Made by a program: the position numbers and the translations under genes. A DNA stretch of 64,000 nt. Source: Fagopyrum homotropicum (Eukaryota > Streptophyta > Magnoliopsida > Caryophyllales > Polygonaceae). The DNA lies in the NCBI GenBank assembly GCA_033239125.1, contig BSWB01000003.1, positions 29,961,001 through 30,025,000 of the forward strand. The letters are read 5' to 3'. Shown here in pieces: positions 11,623 to 23,650 of the stretch; the stretch's first letter is position 1; each line of letters begins with the position of its first letter. The notes under the pieces are model-generated. The model did not search any database. It was given only the letters and a program-made list of their open reading frames with translations, and was not told the DNA's origin.

Positions 11623-11800
11623 TGATAGCATGTATTATAGTCTATATTTTGGGACTTGTTTAGACGTTTTATCTTCAATAATCTGCATGTATGGATGTAT
11701 ATTATGTGATTATATTGTCGTGTCATCTACCTTTACGGGAATCGAGGTCTACACCAAGTTTCGTTGTAATCGTAGGTAAAATGGCGCATTTTATGCAATA
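11623..11800 (+). repeat. Athila-type LTR fragment (first about 175 bp)
   Basis: Starts TGATAGCATGTATTATAG and continues through GAATCGAGGTCTACACC to GGTAAAATGGCGCATTTT, matching the first part of the LTRs at 2003 and 51746. It is cut at about 11800, where Tekay pol sequence begins. It interrupts the copia fragment on its left. Confidence 0.8.
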
Positions 11801-13268
11801 AAGGTTGAATAACTTCCAGCGTCGATGGTTTGAGTTGATCAAGGACGCTGACCTTGAGATATGTACCATTCTGGCAAGGAGAATGTGGTCACTGATGCCT
11901 TGAATAAGAAGACGCCTCAAGAGAAGGCGATTGTTGGAATTGCTATACAGACTCGGTTTCAAAATGATCTAGCTTGGTTAGAGTTGGACCTACAACTGTT
12001 GATAAGGACGTTAGTTTCATGTTTAGGGATTTTACCTGGTTTGTTGAATGAGGTCCAAGAAAAACAGGGGACTTGCCTGACCCTGAGGGAACTTGATGGA
12101 AGGATGCCTAATGGTGAGGCACCACAGTTCTTTAATGGAACAGAAGGAGTATGAGGCACCACAACTGCGTCAGTATAACCGCTTATGCGGAGTCGAGTGG
12201 AGAAGATTACAGTAAACTCATAGTACACCTTCTTTAGTACATCCATGTACGAATAAGAGGTACCACGAAGTAGTAAATCAGGTTAAAGTGTTACTGACCT
12301 GGAGATGAGCTCATCCACTACCAGTGCTGTAGTGGAAGTGAGAGGACTTTTTCTTTGGACTTGTGATGGGATTGACACCTAGTAAGAGTTTTGGTGATAT
12401 CCAGATTATTAGTAACAGATTTACGAAGGTGACACGTTCCATCTCTATAGAGAGACGTGACTAGTGAATATAGTAACAAAGGAGTACACTAGACAGATGG
12501 TGGGACTCCATAGTGTACCGAGTACGATCGAATATGATTGTAGTAGACGGTTTACTTTGAGGTTTTGATAGCAGATTCAGACTGCTTGGGGAACACGTCC
12601 ACATATTATGATTGAGTTTTACCTCAGACAGAAGGTCAGTCTGAGAGAACCTTCCAGACCGTAGAGGACATGTTGTGAGCTTGTGGGATGGATTGGGAAC
12701 AAGGACGATCTGTTTATCTCCCACTCGTTGAGTTCCTATACCACCACCGTTGGTATGCATCTATAGGGATGGCCCCTATGAGGCATTGTGTAGACATAGG
12801 TGTCATACACCTTTATGCTGGGAGGAGCCTTGCAATACTAGTGGGATAGCGCTAGAAGAGATTCGGGATGATATGGCTCGAGTAACGCTGATCAGAGAGA
12901 GGATGCTGGCTGTATAGAGTCGCCAGAAGTTGTATGCAGATAGGAGGCGTCGACCTCTAGAGTTCAGGGTAGGAGCTCATGGCTGGTTGAGAGTAACTCT
13001 AACGCGAGGCGTCAGACGTTATGGCATAAAGGGGAAGATGAGTCTCCGATATGTCAGTCCTTTCGAGATATTGGATAGAGTTGGGGGAGCCGTGCATAGA
13101 TTGGCTTTGACACCGAAGTTAGAGGGTGTTCACCCTATGTTTCATGTGTCTCAACTGAGGGAGTACATGCCAGACCTGAGGCACATTGTGAGTTATGATG
13201 ATCTAGTGGTTGAGCCGGACAACACTTTTGCAGAACAACCTTTTGCAATTCTAGAAAGAGAGGTGTGA
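11801..13268 (+). pseudogene. Degraded Tekay pol: RNase H end to integrase C-terminus
   Basis: From 11801 the order follows element E: LNNFQRRWFELIKD and ENVVTDALNKKTPQEKAI (RNase H end), a diverged integrase core (about 12290-12900 matches E at roughly 41085-41700), then 12930-13268 with ADRRRRPLEFRVGA, GIKGKMSLRYVSPFEIL and HPMFHVSQLREY, the integrase GPF/Y region. A shifted chromodomain-like tail reaches about 13400. Many stops and frame changes are present. Gag, protease and RT are missing. Confidence 0.85.
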
Positions 13269-13962
13269 GACGTCTGCATTCGAAGGATATTCCTATGATG
13301 AGGATACAGTGGTCGAGATGAGGACCGGATGAGGCTATCTGGAAGATAGAGGATAGTATCCAGAGGAACTATCCAGAGTTCTATGCGGAGTTAAAGGTAC
13401 CCGTAGGATCCACGAGTAGATCTTAGTGCCTTTTTGGTGAGTGCTTGTATGTTATGTGCTTATGTGATATGATGTGTTTTCGTGCTAGCTTTGATATGTG
13501 CATTTGATCTGTTAGATCTTCTTTGCTAGCACGATATAGGTATAGCTGGAGATGGTTCTTTCCTCCATGCTATTGTAATATGTTTAGGATTAGCTGGAGA
13601 TGGTTGTTTCCTCCATGCTATTATTGATGGACATAGTGTGAGTAGAGACGGTTTTCCTCCACATAGTTTTGTTATGAGTACGATTGGCTGGAGACGGTTT
13701 TCCTCCATACCTTGTGACGTGGTTAGTAGTTGGCTAGAGATGATTTTCCTCTATGCCTTTGGATAACGTTATGATCTTGTTTCTGGAGTTTGTGATTCCT
13801 CCATGCTGATGTTTTGAGGTTATAGAGTGTTATAGGTTGATACCTTTGAACGGAGATGTAATACCTCCGATAGCGAGAGTGTTTATACCTCGGCGTATGG
13901 GTCCGAGAGGATTTGGGAATTGTTCAAGTTTCGGGACGAAACTTTTTCTTAAGGTGTGTGTG
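13269..13962 (+). other. Tekay 3' UTR with degenerate minisatellite
   Basis: After the integrase tail, 13540-13830 holds about six degenerate units with GCTGGAGAYGGTTTTCCTCCATGC at their core, 45-65 bp apart. Each unit has GGAG and CTCC arms that could pair. TTTCGGGACGAAACTTTTTCTTAAGGTGTGTGTGA before 13963 is the polypurine-side end of the internal region, as at 42371-42403 in element E. Confidence 0.7.
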
Positions 13963-14420
13963 ATGTAATAGCTAGGATTTCCGAATTCTAATTAATGTTG
14001 ATTAACTTAATCAGTGATAGTAATTGACATATAAATCGCGAAGATTGCGTAAGTGTTGAGTGTAAGTCCCACCGTTATGTTCCTGACGTAATTTTGGGCT
14101 TATGGTGAAATTTTCACTTTTCCCCCGAGTAATTATTTTTACCCTCCGGTATTATTTGGAGCATTTGAGAGCTCTAATTAATAAAAATGCAGTTGAGAGA
14201 AATGATGAGGACATCGGACATGTCCTAGATATGAAATAATATGGATAGGCAAAACGGCCAAAAGAGTCACTATTTCGTTTCTTAACGGCTAAGAAAGACG
14301 GCTTAGGAATACACGTTTTCCGATGCAAATATGTAATAATTATCCCTACAATATTCAAGATTTATTGTTCCAATTTCGAGAAGTTTGGAGAAGGGAGTTC
14401 AACCCGCTATTGAATCGTTT

Positions 14421-14473
14421 AAAGGATAATTATCGACTTCGCTAAAGGATAATTATCGACTTCGCTATAAATA
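14421..14473 (+). promoter_or_regulatory. TATA box with duplicated upstream 23-bp element
   Basis: The 23-bp sequence beginning AAAGGATAATTATCG is present twice head to tail (14421-14443 and 14444-14466). The second copy runs into TATAAATA at 14466-14473. This is a good candidate for the core promoter of this LTR. Confidence 0.6.
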
Positions 14474-15348
14474 GCGGAAAATCGTTTATTAATTCATTTC
14501 CTTTCACGTTTTCTCATAAAAGCTCTGCTTTCTCTCAAACTTCAAACTCAGATCTACTCTCCGTTTTTAATCCAATTTTAATTCCGTTTGAGTTTCTGGA
14601 TTCCTCTCTTCATTCTCTTAATATCGGTACCAAGTTTCTGCATTTCCGAGTAGATGAAGACCCGGTCGAGCATATATGTCACCAGGATAGTTCCGTCGCT
14701 CAGATTCCGGTGCATTTGATGTTGTACATGCGTAGCCTGCGTCGTTGTGATTCCGAATCTTCTTTCAGATCGTCAATCGGGTTAGTAACGAATAAGTTAT
14801 GAATTTATTCGTTTTCCGTACTGCGATTTGGCCTAAATTAACCTTAGGCTTTTCAAAATGGATAATTAGAAATTCCATTATGATCATTATATTATTCTGG
14901 TGTTTATGGGTTGCTTGTTTGATGAAATCTGATGACAGGTGGGTTTAGAAATGGCCTGCGGGCAAAACGTTATTTTGGTGAAATTTAATTAATTAATTAA
15001 AGGTTAATTAATTAAATTAGGATTAAATTTGAGATTGAGGAATACTGATTAGATGCATGCTAGGTATCAGAATGAGTTGAGGATCATGATGATGTTATGG
15101 ATATCGGTTATGGCTTTAAGGTTTAGTATGTGTACGAGTATGATGAGATGTTATGTTGAGGATATGCCTTAGGCATTTATGAATGTGTTGAGGATCTGAG
15201 GTTTAGATTTGAGATATAGGTTGGTTGTGGTTAGTGAGACAAGTCTCCTAACCTTTGCAGTATGTGATTGTGTGTGCCTTGCTATTGCAGGCGTTGATTA
15301 CTTCCCCAAGGGGAAGCTGTGACGTGGTATAGGTTACGAGTATATCAG

Positions 15349-15367
15349 GTAAGTCCATAGGACTTAC
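15349..15367 (+). promoter_or_regulatory. LTR hairpin enclosing a 5' splice-site consensus
   Basis: GTAAGTCC, loop ATA, GGACTTAC: a perfect 8-bp stem after CAG. It is equivalent to 218-236 and to the hairpins in element E. Confidence 0.5.
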
Positions 15368-16085
15368 TTAGCGTGCAGTTGTGGATTGTATGATTGTGAT
15401 GGTTGTGTGTGTTCATATGATTGTGCATTTATAACCTAAACCGGACTAGGATGACCATTTATTACATTTATTTGGTCCAAGTGTATTATAACAGGCGGTA
15501 ATCACCGGTCTCCGCCTGCTTGTTAGGAGGAGGTGTCTGGAAGCCAGTAACACAGGGGGGGGACGAGTGACGATCACCCCCAATGCAAACCCCTGTGTTA
15601 ACGGGGAAAGGGACAAGGTTCTTTAGGTTCCTCGTGTTACAAAAGAAGTTGAATTAGTAATGGAATGACGTAATGAAAGATAATAACTGAATGTGTGTGG
15701 CATTGCATGTATGAGATGTTGATGTGTGGTTGTGCTATTACCTTCATGCTTTTCATTGCTGTAGCTAACGGTTTCATACCGTGTTGTAGATGATCTGCAG
15801 GTTAGGAAGACAGCAGGGTGAGACAGATGGTGTGGCCAGCCGAGGACTTCTGTACATTAGGATGAGCGGGATATGAGATCTTTTGTATCAGATGTTGATA
15901 TTTTGTACTCGGCTCTGAGTTTGTAAACTCTTTTGATGTATCATATACAACTTTTATGTATTTGGTTTTAATCTACATATATCTTGTTGTAAGATCCAGT
16001 GAACTTGTTGTCAGGCTAGGGTCAGGATCCATTGTGAGATCCTAGCCCAATGTGACACTCCAAGTCACGTGGATTTGGGGTATTA

Positions 16086-17354
16086 CAAAATATATCTGGT
16101 TGGCCAAGGAACAGTTTCTTCTTCCCAACTCCTCAACTTTGCAGCCATCCCTATCATCTCACCCTAGAAGCACGAATAGTGTTCATTGTGCTTGTGAGAG
16201 GTGTTGTGCCTAGATCCAAATGTAGGGATTTGCTGATTACCCAGTCTTTTTGAGCTGCTATATCAAATGATGAACGGTTTAGATGCTGACCTCCCAAACC
16301 TCATTCTAAACCATATGCTACACAAGATAAACTCCACCAGTGACACTCCTCTTCCCTTTGTCAATCTCCTCCCGAAAAGCTTTAGATATTTCTCAATTGA
16401 GACTGCTGATGTGGATACACATGTTAAATTGGGAAAAATTGATGAGGACTGTTTTGAGAGTCAAGACATTGAAAAGACTCTCATTGGAGAATGGACTTTG
16501 AAGGAACGGGATATAGGGTCATCCTCTGCAACTCAACGATTGGATGTAGTAGAGTTTGGTCATGAAACCTTGCGCATAGACATGGTGGATTTTAGGTTTG
16601 AAATCACCGATAATCTGGATGCTTCTTAGGACCTACTGGCGATTATGCACACTAAGGTATATCAGATGTTTCATGTGAATGCACTCACCTATATAGTTGT
16701 AGGAAGCATAAAGCCTTTAACCGAGGAAGATGTTGAGCAAAGAAGGAAATAGGCTTTAGAGGTGATGCTTCAGTGTTACAAAACCGTCAAGAATCGTCCC
16801 ATTCGTCAACTAGTTTCTGAGGAAGCAGACATCTTGACCATTGAAGAGTATGGTGTGGTGAAGAAGTACAAGAATGTGGTGGATGACATGAGAGTGGATG
16901 AGTATAAGAAGATGATTACCCTGGACGAAGCCCATGCCAGATGGAGGCAGAAATGTTGCAACGACGTCCGAGGAAAAGGGCACAGGAATCCAAAGTGGTA
17001 CTAGAAGTGATTTTGAAATTCTTTAAATATATTTTGAAGGCCTTGAAATGGATGTCAAGGCCTTGACATGACTTCAAAGCCCCCTTAGCTTTGATTTCAA
17101 GGCCTTGAACGACGTTTGTGGGACTCTTTTTAAAACTCTATTTTTGGTTTTTGGAAATACTTTTTGGGTCAATAATATTTTAAAACTCCCGTACTTAACT
17201 GCTTTTCTCCCTTGTTGAAAGTCAAAGGGGGATAAATTAAATGTGTTGATCCGACATTACTACATTCTGCATTTTTTGATATAATTGTTGCATGCATATA
17301 TCTAACATTTAATGCAGGTACGATATTTATTTTATCTTCCATCAAGGGGGAGAT
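16086..17354 (+). pseudogene. Remnant of plant retroelement accessory ORF plus PPT
   Basis: Reading starts directly after the Tekay LTR. Frames around 16090-16260, 16267-16629 and 16762-17004 together resemble the accessory proteins found in plant LTR elements: an LEARIV...PRSKCRDLL stretch, then DLPNLILNHML and LPFVNLLPKSFRYFSI (about 16290-16400), then an acidic, Glu/Lys-rich tail. At least two stops or frameshifts separate the parts. 17005-17340 is non-coding. AAGGGGGAGAT at 17344-17354 has the form of a polypurine tract directly before the LTR at 17355. I recognise the general type only. Confidence 0.5.
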
Positions 17355-18179
17355 TGATAACTCCACCTTGATTATAAAATGATTATGTGAATGACTGAAT
17401 ACTTAACATTTATATAAGATTTTATAAACTAACATATATCGATTGTATTTCTAGATTGCATGTTTTGGTTTGTGGTTGTTAAACGTGTGCAGACCTTGGA
17501 AAGCATTTCAAATGAAAAACGCATGCCTTGAAACACATTACAAAGGACGAGTTCGGAGACCTTAAAAAGTGTTACAAAGGACAAACGCTGAAGCCTTGAA
17601 AATCATTACAAAGGTGGATTCGGCTAAGGGCTTTCAATACAAGATTCGAATATCTCAACAACCAAAATGGAGATTTCTACCGAAGGATAACAAGAAGATT
17701 CTCAAGGAGAAGATCTCGGCCGGCCAACAAGAAGATCTTCAAACGGTTTTAAAGAGAAGATCTCGGCCACAACAAAAAAGATCTTACAAAGATCTCAACC
17801 GAAGACGCAAGAAGATAAAGGAGGATCATCCAAAAGGATTCCACACAAGAAGATCTCGGATATAAGGGAATCTTCAACGGCATATCAGCTGAGAAGATCT
17901 AGGATCTTCAACAAACAGAGATCTTCAACGGCATTTCCAAAGCAAGAGAAGATCATGAAGATGAAGATTCTCAACGTGTGATAGGTGAGGGAATCACTAT
18001 CAATGAGGTTCAATTTTTGAGTCTTTTCATTGTATTAGAGTCGGTTTGTGCTACTAACTTCTTAATCCAGAAGAAGAAGTCAAAAAGAAACTAAAAAAGA
18101 AGTTAGAAGCACTTCGGAGTTGAAGATCATTCACGAAGACAAGCTTCTGGTGCCAGACCGCTCCCGCGAAGAAGTGTCA

Positions 18180-18542
18180 CCGCCCCTGCGGGTGACACTG
18201 CCTTCTGAAACGCAGCTAGCGCCTTCGCCAGCACCCAGAACGAGCAAGTTACTGCACCTGCGGCCACCCTAGGACGCCCCTGTTGTGACCTACCTTGAAG
18301 AAGTGAAGCCGGCGCCCCAGCGTCTTTGCCTGCGGACCAACCTGCGGAGCTGTGAAGCCAAAGAGCCAATGTCACCGCCCCTGCGGTTCAACATTAGAAG
18401 CGACAAAAAGATGAAGAGTCACACGTTTGAAGAGCATTAAAGATCCGCCCCTGCGGAATTGCCAGGCCGCCCCTACGACCATGACGAATACCAAACATTT
18501 TGGCCTAAACCGCCCCTACGGCTCTGAAGCCCGCCCCTGCGG
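18180..18542 (+). repeat. Cluster of CCGCCCCTGCGG motifs
   Basis: Copies are at about 18180, 18375, 18445, 18467 (TACGA end), 18510 (TACGG) and 18531. Further copies occur in element C at 20907, 23565, 23581, 25586, 25759 and 51088. The motif has CCGC/GCGG ends that could pair. Confidence 0.75.
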
Positions 18543-18643
18543 TTCAGCACTAGAGACTTTACTCCGGATGTTTACACCACCTTTATGGCATTAAAGGTGG
18601 TTGTTTAAGAGGACCATTTACTCCCTTTTACTGCCAATTCTAG

Positions 18644-18650
18644 TATAAAG
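18644..18650 (+). promoter_or_regulatory. TATA box of element C LTR
   Basis: TATAAAG followed by AGGTCCATGG, in the same relative place as the TATA boxes in the LTRs of A and B. Confidence 0.5.
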
Positions 18651-19471
18651 AGGTCCATGGCTGATTGCTAGAATCATCCATCATTTTCCCATTTTATTCT
18701 CTCTTTTCCTTGCTTTCTTTGTGTAATGAGCTTCTAATTCCCTTGCTACATTGGGTTGTTTTGAAGTTGTATTGTTGCTTTGGTTGTAAGTTCCTTTTAA
18801 TATAAGTATTATTCAGTATATGTTTTGTATTTCTTGAGCTTTACTTATCAAATTGCATGTTTCTTACCACTTAGCTTGATCACCTTAGTGTCTAATTGCA
18901 TGCAAAGAACTAGGATTAGTAGATTCCGGGTTCTAGTTTTTAATCTAGTAAAAACCTTTAGGTAAAAACTTGTTGTAATTACTTAAGGGAAAAGGAATAT
19001 AAATATAAAGAAAAGTCTAATGATTTTATTCTTTACTTTATATCTCTTTGTCTTTGTTTGAAAGCTAGCTTGTGACTTGATCTTGTAGGTTTACGGAACA
19101 GTAACTTGTTAAGTTGCGTTGATGCCGGTTGGCTCAACACATACATATGATCAAGACGAGAACATTGCTATAAAACTTATAAAAGGAACCAACCAAAGTA
19201 GCATTGCATGCTAAGATTCAACCTAGTGTAGTTCATTTCTCATCAATCTATTCACCTGTTTATTTGTTTCTTATGCTTTGTCTTGTTACATTTCATTCCA
19301 AACCCTCCCCCTTTTATTTGGTTACATTGTCAATAATTGAATCTAATCGAAACATCAGCCAAACTCTCTTGGGTTCGACCCTTACTTAATCACTATACTT
19401 GCTTTAGTGTTAAGTTAGGAAATTACTTTGATAAGATAAAAACGACCTAAGGAATTAATCTTGTCAAATTT

Positions 19472-19489
19472 TGGCGCAGTTTCCGGGGA
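19472..19489 (+). promoter_or_regulatory. Primer-binding site of element C (tRNA-Asp-like)
   Basis: TGGCGCAGTTTCCGGGGA differs at two positions from the complement of the plant tRNA-Asp 3' end that Athila elements use, which is present intact in B at 53552-53569. Confidence 0.75.
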
Positions 19490-19645
19490 GTTTAGTTGTG
19501 TTTTTATTCTTTCAATTATTGATTATTGGTTTGGACCATTTTTATGGTTTAAACACGTGCTACTAACTCCGGAATTGTTCCTTTTGATCCAGAAATTGAG
19601 AGAACACACATCCGGCGACATAGATAACAACGACTCCGAGAAGAG

Positions 19646-20921
19646 ATGGCTGACCGAACTCTTCGCCAACTCAAGCAGCCGAACTTGACTCAACACCCTC
19701 TTGCGGTTACTATACCGGCAATAGGGGAAGGTATCAATTTCAAGCTCAAGCCGGGTCTCATCCACTTGCTCCCATCCTTCCATCGGTTAAGTGGTGAAGA
19801 CCCCATCAAGTACCTTGGGAAGTTTCATACCATATGTATGAGCATGAAACCGGCCAACATTACCGAAGAGCAAATCAAGATGAGGGCATTCAGTTTCACG
19901 CTCACAAGGATGGAGCGGATGATTGGTATTACCACCTTCCATCCGGGAGCATCGACACTTGGGAGAATCTCCACAAGGCATTTTTAGAGAAGTACTTTCC
20001 AACCAAGAAGGTCAATAGCTTGAAGAAAGCTATAAGCAACATTGAACAAGAGGCGGACGAGACTCTCTATGAGTATTTTGAACAGTTTGCACGCCTCCGA
20101 TCCAGCTGTCCTTTCCATGGGTATTTAACGAGAGGAGGATTGTTGATGCTACTTGTGGAGGTAATATTCTCAATACTACTCCTGACCTTGCTTTAGAAAA
20201 GATACAGGAACTAGCTGAAGGAACACGGAACTTCGGAAGGACCACTTCCAAGAGAGGAGTTCATGCTATCAATCTTGGAAAAAATGAGATCTCAACTGAG
20301 ATTGCCGAGCTGAAGGAGATGGTGAAAAGATTGACCTTGATGGGAACTCCACAACAACTTAAGGCATGCGGAGTTTGTGCCGACCAATACCATCCAACGG
20401 ACATGTGCCCCCAAGTCCAAGATGACGATGCTGAGGTGAATGCATTAGGCTATGGGCAACAACAGCAGAAAAGGCCAAAAAATGATCCATATGCGCATAA
20501 TTTCATGCCAAATTGGCGTGATCAACAGAATTTTCGATGGAGGGATCAACAAAACCAACAGCAACACCCCCGCCAAGGTAAGTCTCAATCCACTGAGGAT
20601 ATGCTGCAGGTTTTGACTAAGCATTTTGCTACTTATGTTCAAACCATAGAATCGAGCATCAAGAACCTTGAGAAACAGGTTGGGCAAATGACAAAAGTCA
20701 TTACAAGGATCGAAGCTAGTTCCTCCGGAAACTTGCCTTCCTAGATAGTGATCAACCCCAAGGAGAATGTTAGTGCCCTAACATTGAGGAGTGGTAAGCA
20801 AATCCAACAGAAAACAGCAACCAAAGGAAAGAACAAACCCTCTGACGAGTTTCCCGCCCCCACATCCGCACCTGCAGTGGTAACTGCGCCAACCTCTGAG
20901 CAGGCGCCGCCCCTGCGGTGA
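19646..20921 (+). pseudogene. gag of element C
   Basis: The start is MADRTLRQLKQPN at 19646, then FKLKPGLIHLLPSFHRLSGE and PIKYLGKFHTIC. After a frameshift near 19905 come DDWYYHLPSGSIDTWENL, FLEKYFPTKK and ETLYEYFEQFARLRSSCP, the Retrotrans_gag core. A second frameshift near 20120 leads to TPDLALEKIQELAEGTRNF and a zinc knuckle CGVCADQYHPTDMC (CX2CX4HX4C, about 20365). A Q-rich segment follows. An in-frame TAG at 20742-20744 follows LPS. The linker ends at 20921 in a CCGCCCCTGCGG motif. It is not functional. Confidence 0.85.
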
Positions 20922-21783
20922 CAACCCTTGAGCGGCCCCTGCGTCTGCAAGCTTGCGACCCTGTGGAAAACACGATAGAGAGTTCTGTGGAGAAGGATTC
21001 ATACATCCAGCCCGAGTTCCCACCTTTATATGTTAAGAAACCACCATCCCCTTTCCCCGAGACACTAAAGGAGAGAAGGGTGATTGAGGACAAGGATCTC
21101 TTTGAGACCTTTTCCAAATGCGAGGTAAATATCCCTCACCTTAAATTAGTGAAAAGTATTCCTAAGTATGCTCGTTTCTTGAAGGAACTTTGCACCATTA
21201 AGATAAATCAAAAGCTGAAGGGGAAACAAAAGGTGCAAGTGAGCGAACATGTGTCCACCATCTTCCAACGTAGAATGCCCAAGAAGTGTAGCGATCCGGG
21301 CATGGTAAGCATTCCTTGTGTTATAGGGGAAACCCGCTTTGACAAAGCTATGCTTGATCTTGGTGCTTCTATTAATGTCCTTCCCTATTCCATCTATAAA
21401 TCACTTGGCTTTGGGCCATTAACTGAAACTCGGATTGTAGTACAACTTGCTGATAGATCTAATGTTTACCCGAAAGGGATTATTGAAGATGTGTTAGTAA
21501 TGGTAGATAATCTGATTTTCCCTACTGATTTCTTTGTAATGGAAATGGAAAATGACTCACATGTTGCACCAATATTGTTGGGAAGACCATTCCTAAAAAC
21601 CGCTAGGACTAAAATCGACTATCTTAGTGGCAAAATAACCATGGAATTTGATGGGGAGGTAGTTGAATTTGACATTTATGATGCAATGAAATTCCCTATT
21701 GATGATCATTCCCTATGTGCATTGATATTATTGAACCTTTTGTGCAAGATGTATTTGATATTTCTAACATTGACGAGTTAAAA
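20922..21783 (+). pseudogene. Protease of element C
   Basis: The reading frame covers YVKKPPSPFPETLKERR, a linker, the active-site region AMLDLGASINVLPYSIY (about 21345-21395), QLADRSNVYPKGIIEDV and LLGRPFLKTA (about 21575-21605). D-L-G-A in place of D-T/S-G-A is usual for Athila proteases. The frame is lost at about 21720, shortly after the domain, and stops at 21781. Confidence 0.85.
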
Positions 21784-22867
21784 AATATAATGAGCATGAC
21801 ATTGACGATCATAATTCTGAGTATGCATTGACATCTAGCATGAAAGAGGTTCTAGCCCAATTGGATGGACACAAAAGGTTACCTATCTCCACTTTAGCCA
21901 TTGGGCCCACCTTACTAACCCCAAGCGAAAGGCTTGTTCCATCTATAGTGCAGGCACCAGAGATAGATTTAAGGACCATCCATCTCACCTCAAGTATGCT
22001 TTTCTAGGGGACAACAACACTTTACCGGTGATCATCTCTAGCAAGTTGACAACCGGTCAAGAGGAAAAGTTGGTGAAAGTGTTGAAAGAACACAAGGCGG
22101 CCCTTGGATGGACCGTTGCGGACATCAAAGGGATAAGTCCATCCACTTGCATGCATAGAATTTTACTTGAGGAAGAGGCGAAACCATCTAGGCAACCTCA
22201 ACGAAGGTTGAATCTGCCAATGATGGAAGTGGTCAAAAAAGAGGTATTGAAGCTCCTTCAAGCGGATATGATTTTCCACATCTCGGATAGTAAGTGGGTT
22301 AGTCCAACCCAAGTAGTGCCAAAGAAGGGGGGTATCACCATGGTGGAGAATCAGTTCGGAGAGATAGTCCCAAGCAAGACACAAACCGGTTGGAGAGTTT
22401 GCATTGACTACCGCAAACTCAACACGGTAACTCGTAAAGACCACTTTCCATTACCTTTTATTGACCAAATGTTGGAATGTATTGCAGGTCATCCATACTA
22501 TTGCTTTCTGGACGGATACCCGAGCTATTTCCAAATAGCCATTGCTCCGGAAGACCAAGAACAAATAACTTTCAATTGTCCATTTGGCACTTTTGCGTAC
22601 CGCAGAATGCCATTTGGACTTTGCAATGCCCCCGACACCTTTCAATGGTGCATGATAAGTATTTTCTCCGAATATATAAAAACCTTTATTGAAGTTTTTA
22701 TGGATGACTCTACCGTCCATGGAAATAGTTTTGATGCATGTCTAGGACACTTAAAACTCGTTCTTGAAAAATACGTAGAAACTAATTTAGTTCTTAATTC
22801 GGAAAAATGTCATTTCATGGTTAAACAAGGAATAGTGCTAGGACATGTATATCCTCAAAAAGGATAG
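21784..22867 (+). pseudogene. Reverse transcriptase of element C
   Basis: 21784-22027 is a degraded linker (LAQLDGHKRLPISTL, PSHLKYAFLG). RT is open from 22028 to 22864: KAALGWTVADIKGI, CMHRILLEE, WVSPTQVVPKKGG, GWRVCIDYRKLN, HFPLPFIDQMLE, YCFLDGYPSYFQIAI, FGTFAYRRMPFGLCNAPDTF and the catalytic VFMDDSTVHG box. A 1-nt change at about 22860 ends the frame just before RNase H. This is the only Athila-type RT in the window, since A and B have none. Confidence 0.9.
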
Positions 22868-23650
22868 ATGTAGATAAGGCAAAAGTTTATGTTATTCAAA
22901 GCTTACCTTATCCTACTAACATTCGTGAAATCCGTTCTATTCTAGGTCATGCAGGTTTTTATCGGCGGTTCATCAAAGACTTATCAAAGATCTCGGCGCC
23001 ATTGTGTGAATTAATCAAGGAAGACACCACTTTCATAGTGGATGAAAGTTGCAAGAAAGATTTCGACACTTTGAAAGCATGCCTCACTAGTGCACCGATC
23101 ATCCGGTCTCTGGATTGGGAGAAAACTTTCGAGATTATGTGTGACACCAACGACTATGCTGTAGGAGCTGTCTTTGGACAGAAGGATGGAAGAACCTCAC
23201 ACGTCATCCATTATGCATCCATGACGCTTAATGGAGCACAAAGGAATTACTCCACCACCGAGAAGGAGGTGCTTTGCACTTGCGAAATTCAGACAGTACC
23301 TTCTTGGAGTAAAGGTAATCATTATTAGTGACCATGCAGCTCTTAGGTATCTCATGGAGAAGAAGGAAGCAATGCCAAGATTGATTCGGTGGGTGCTCCT
23401 TCTAAGCGAGTTTAACCTAGAGATACGGGACAAGAAGGGGGTTGAGAACCTGGTAGCCGATCATTTGAGCAGGCTAGTAAAGGAGGAAGAAGATCCAGCC
23501 AAAGAAAGGGCAATAGTTGGAAGCTTTCCAGGCGACACCTTCTACACAACCCTTTGTTGTGTAACCGCCCCTGCGCACAGCCGCCCCTACGGCTCGAGCT
23601 AGGCGCCCTTGCGGATCACTCGATAGAGGTTTGGTTTAAACTACAATCAT
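22868..23650 (+). pseudogene. RNase H of element C
   Basis: VDKAKVYVIQ, REIRSILGHAGFYRRFIKDLSKI, then RNase H with IMCDTNDYAVGAVFGQ, HVIHYASMTLNGAQRNYSTTEKE (to about 23275). A frameshift follows, then FRQYLLGVKVIIISDHAALRYL and DKKGVENLVADHLSRL (to about 23480). The linker contains two CCGCCCCTRCGG motifs (23565 and 23581) and stops at 23600. Confidence 0.85.

Larger units (their letters stand above)
13963..16085 (+). repeat. Tekay-type 3' LTR
   Basis: It begins TGTAATAGCTAGGATTTCC after a purine-rich end and finishes GGATTTGGGGTATTACA. It has the family hairpin at 15349-15367 and a TATAAATA box at 14466-14473. It is 2123 bp long and clearly diverged from the LTR of E. No open reading frame of note is present. 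The matching 5' LTR is not in the window. Confidence 0.85.
17355..19466 (+). repeat. LTR of element C (Athila-type)
   Basis: It begins TGATAACTCC after a purine tract and ends AATCTTGTCA, 5 bp before a tRNA-Asp-like primer site, so this is an LTR of about 2112 bp. A TATAAAG box is at 18644-18650. 18180-18542 contains at least six copies of CCGCCCCTGCGG or close variants. 17500-17960 is rich in AGATCTCGGCC/GAAGATCTTC sequence. No gene is visible. It has internal-type sequence on both sides (see findings). The second LTR of C would lie beyond the window. Confidence 0.75.

Noticed and set aside
17569..17865. 98-codon Lys/Arg-rich frame
   Set aside because: Lies inside the LTR of element C, composed of repeated GAAGATCT-type sequence.
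18180..18542. CRISPR-like array of short repeats
   Set aside because: Spacing is irregular and shorter than CRISPR spacers, the motif also occurs in coding sequence, and the DNA is from a plant.
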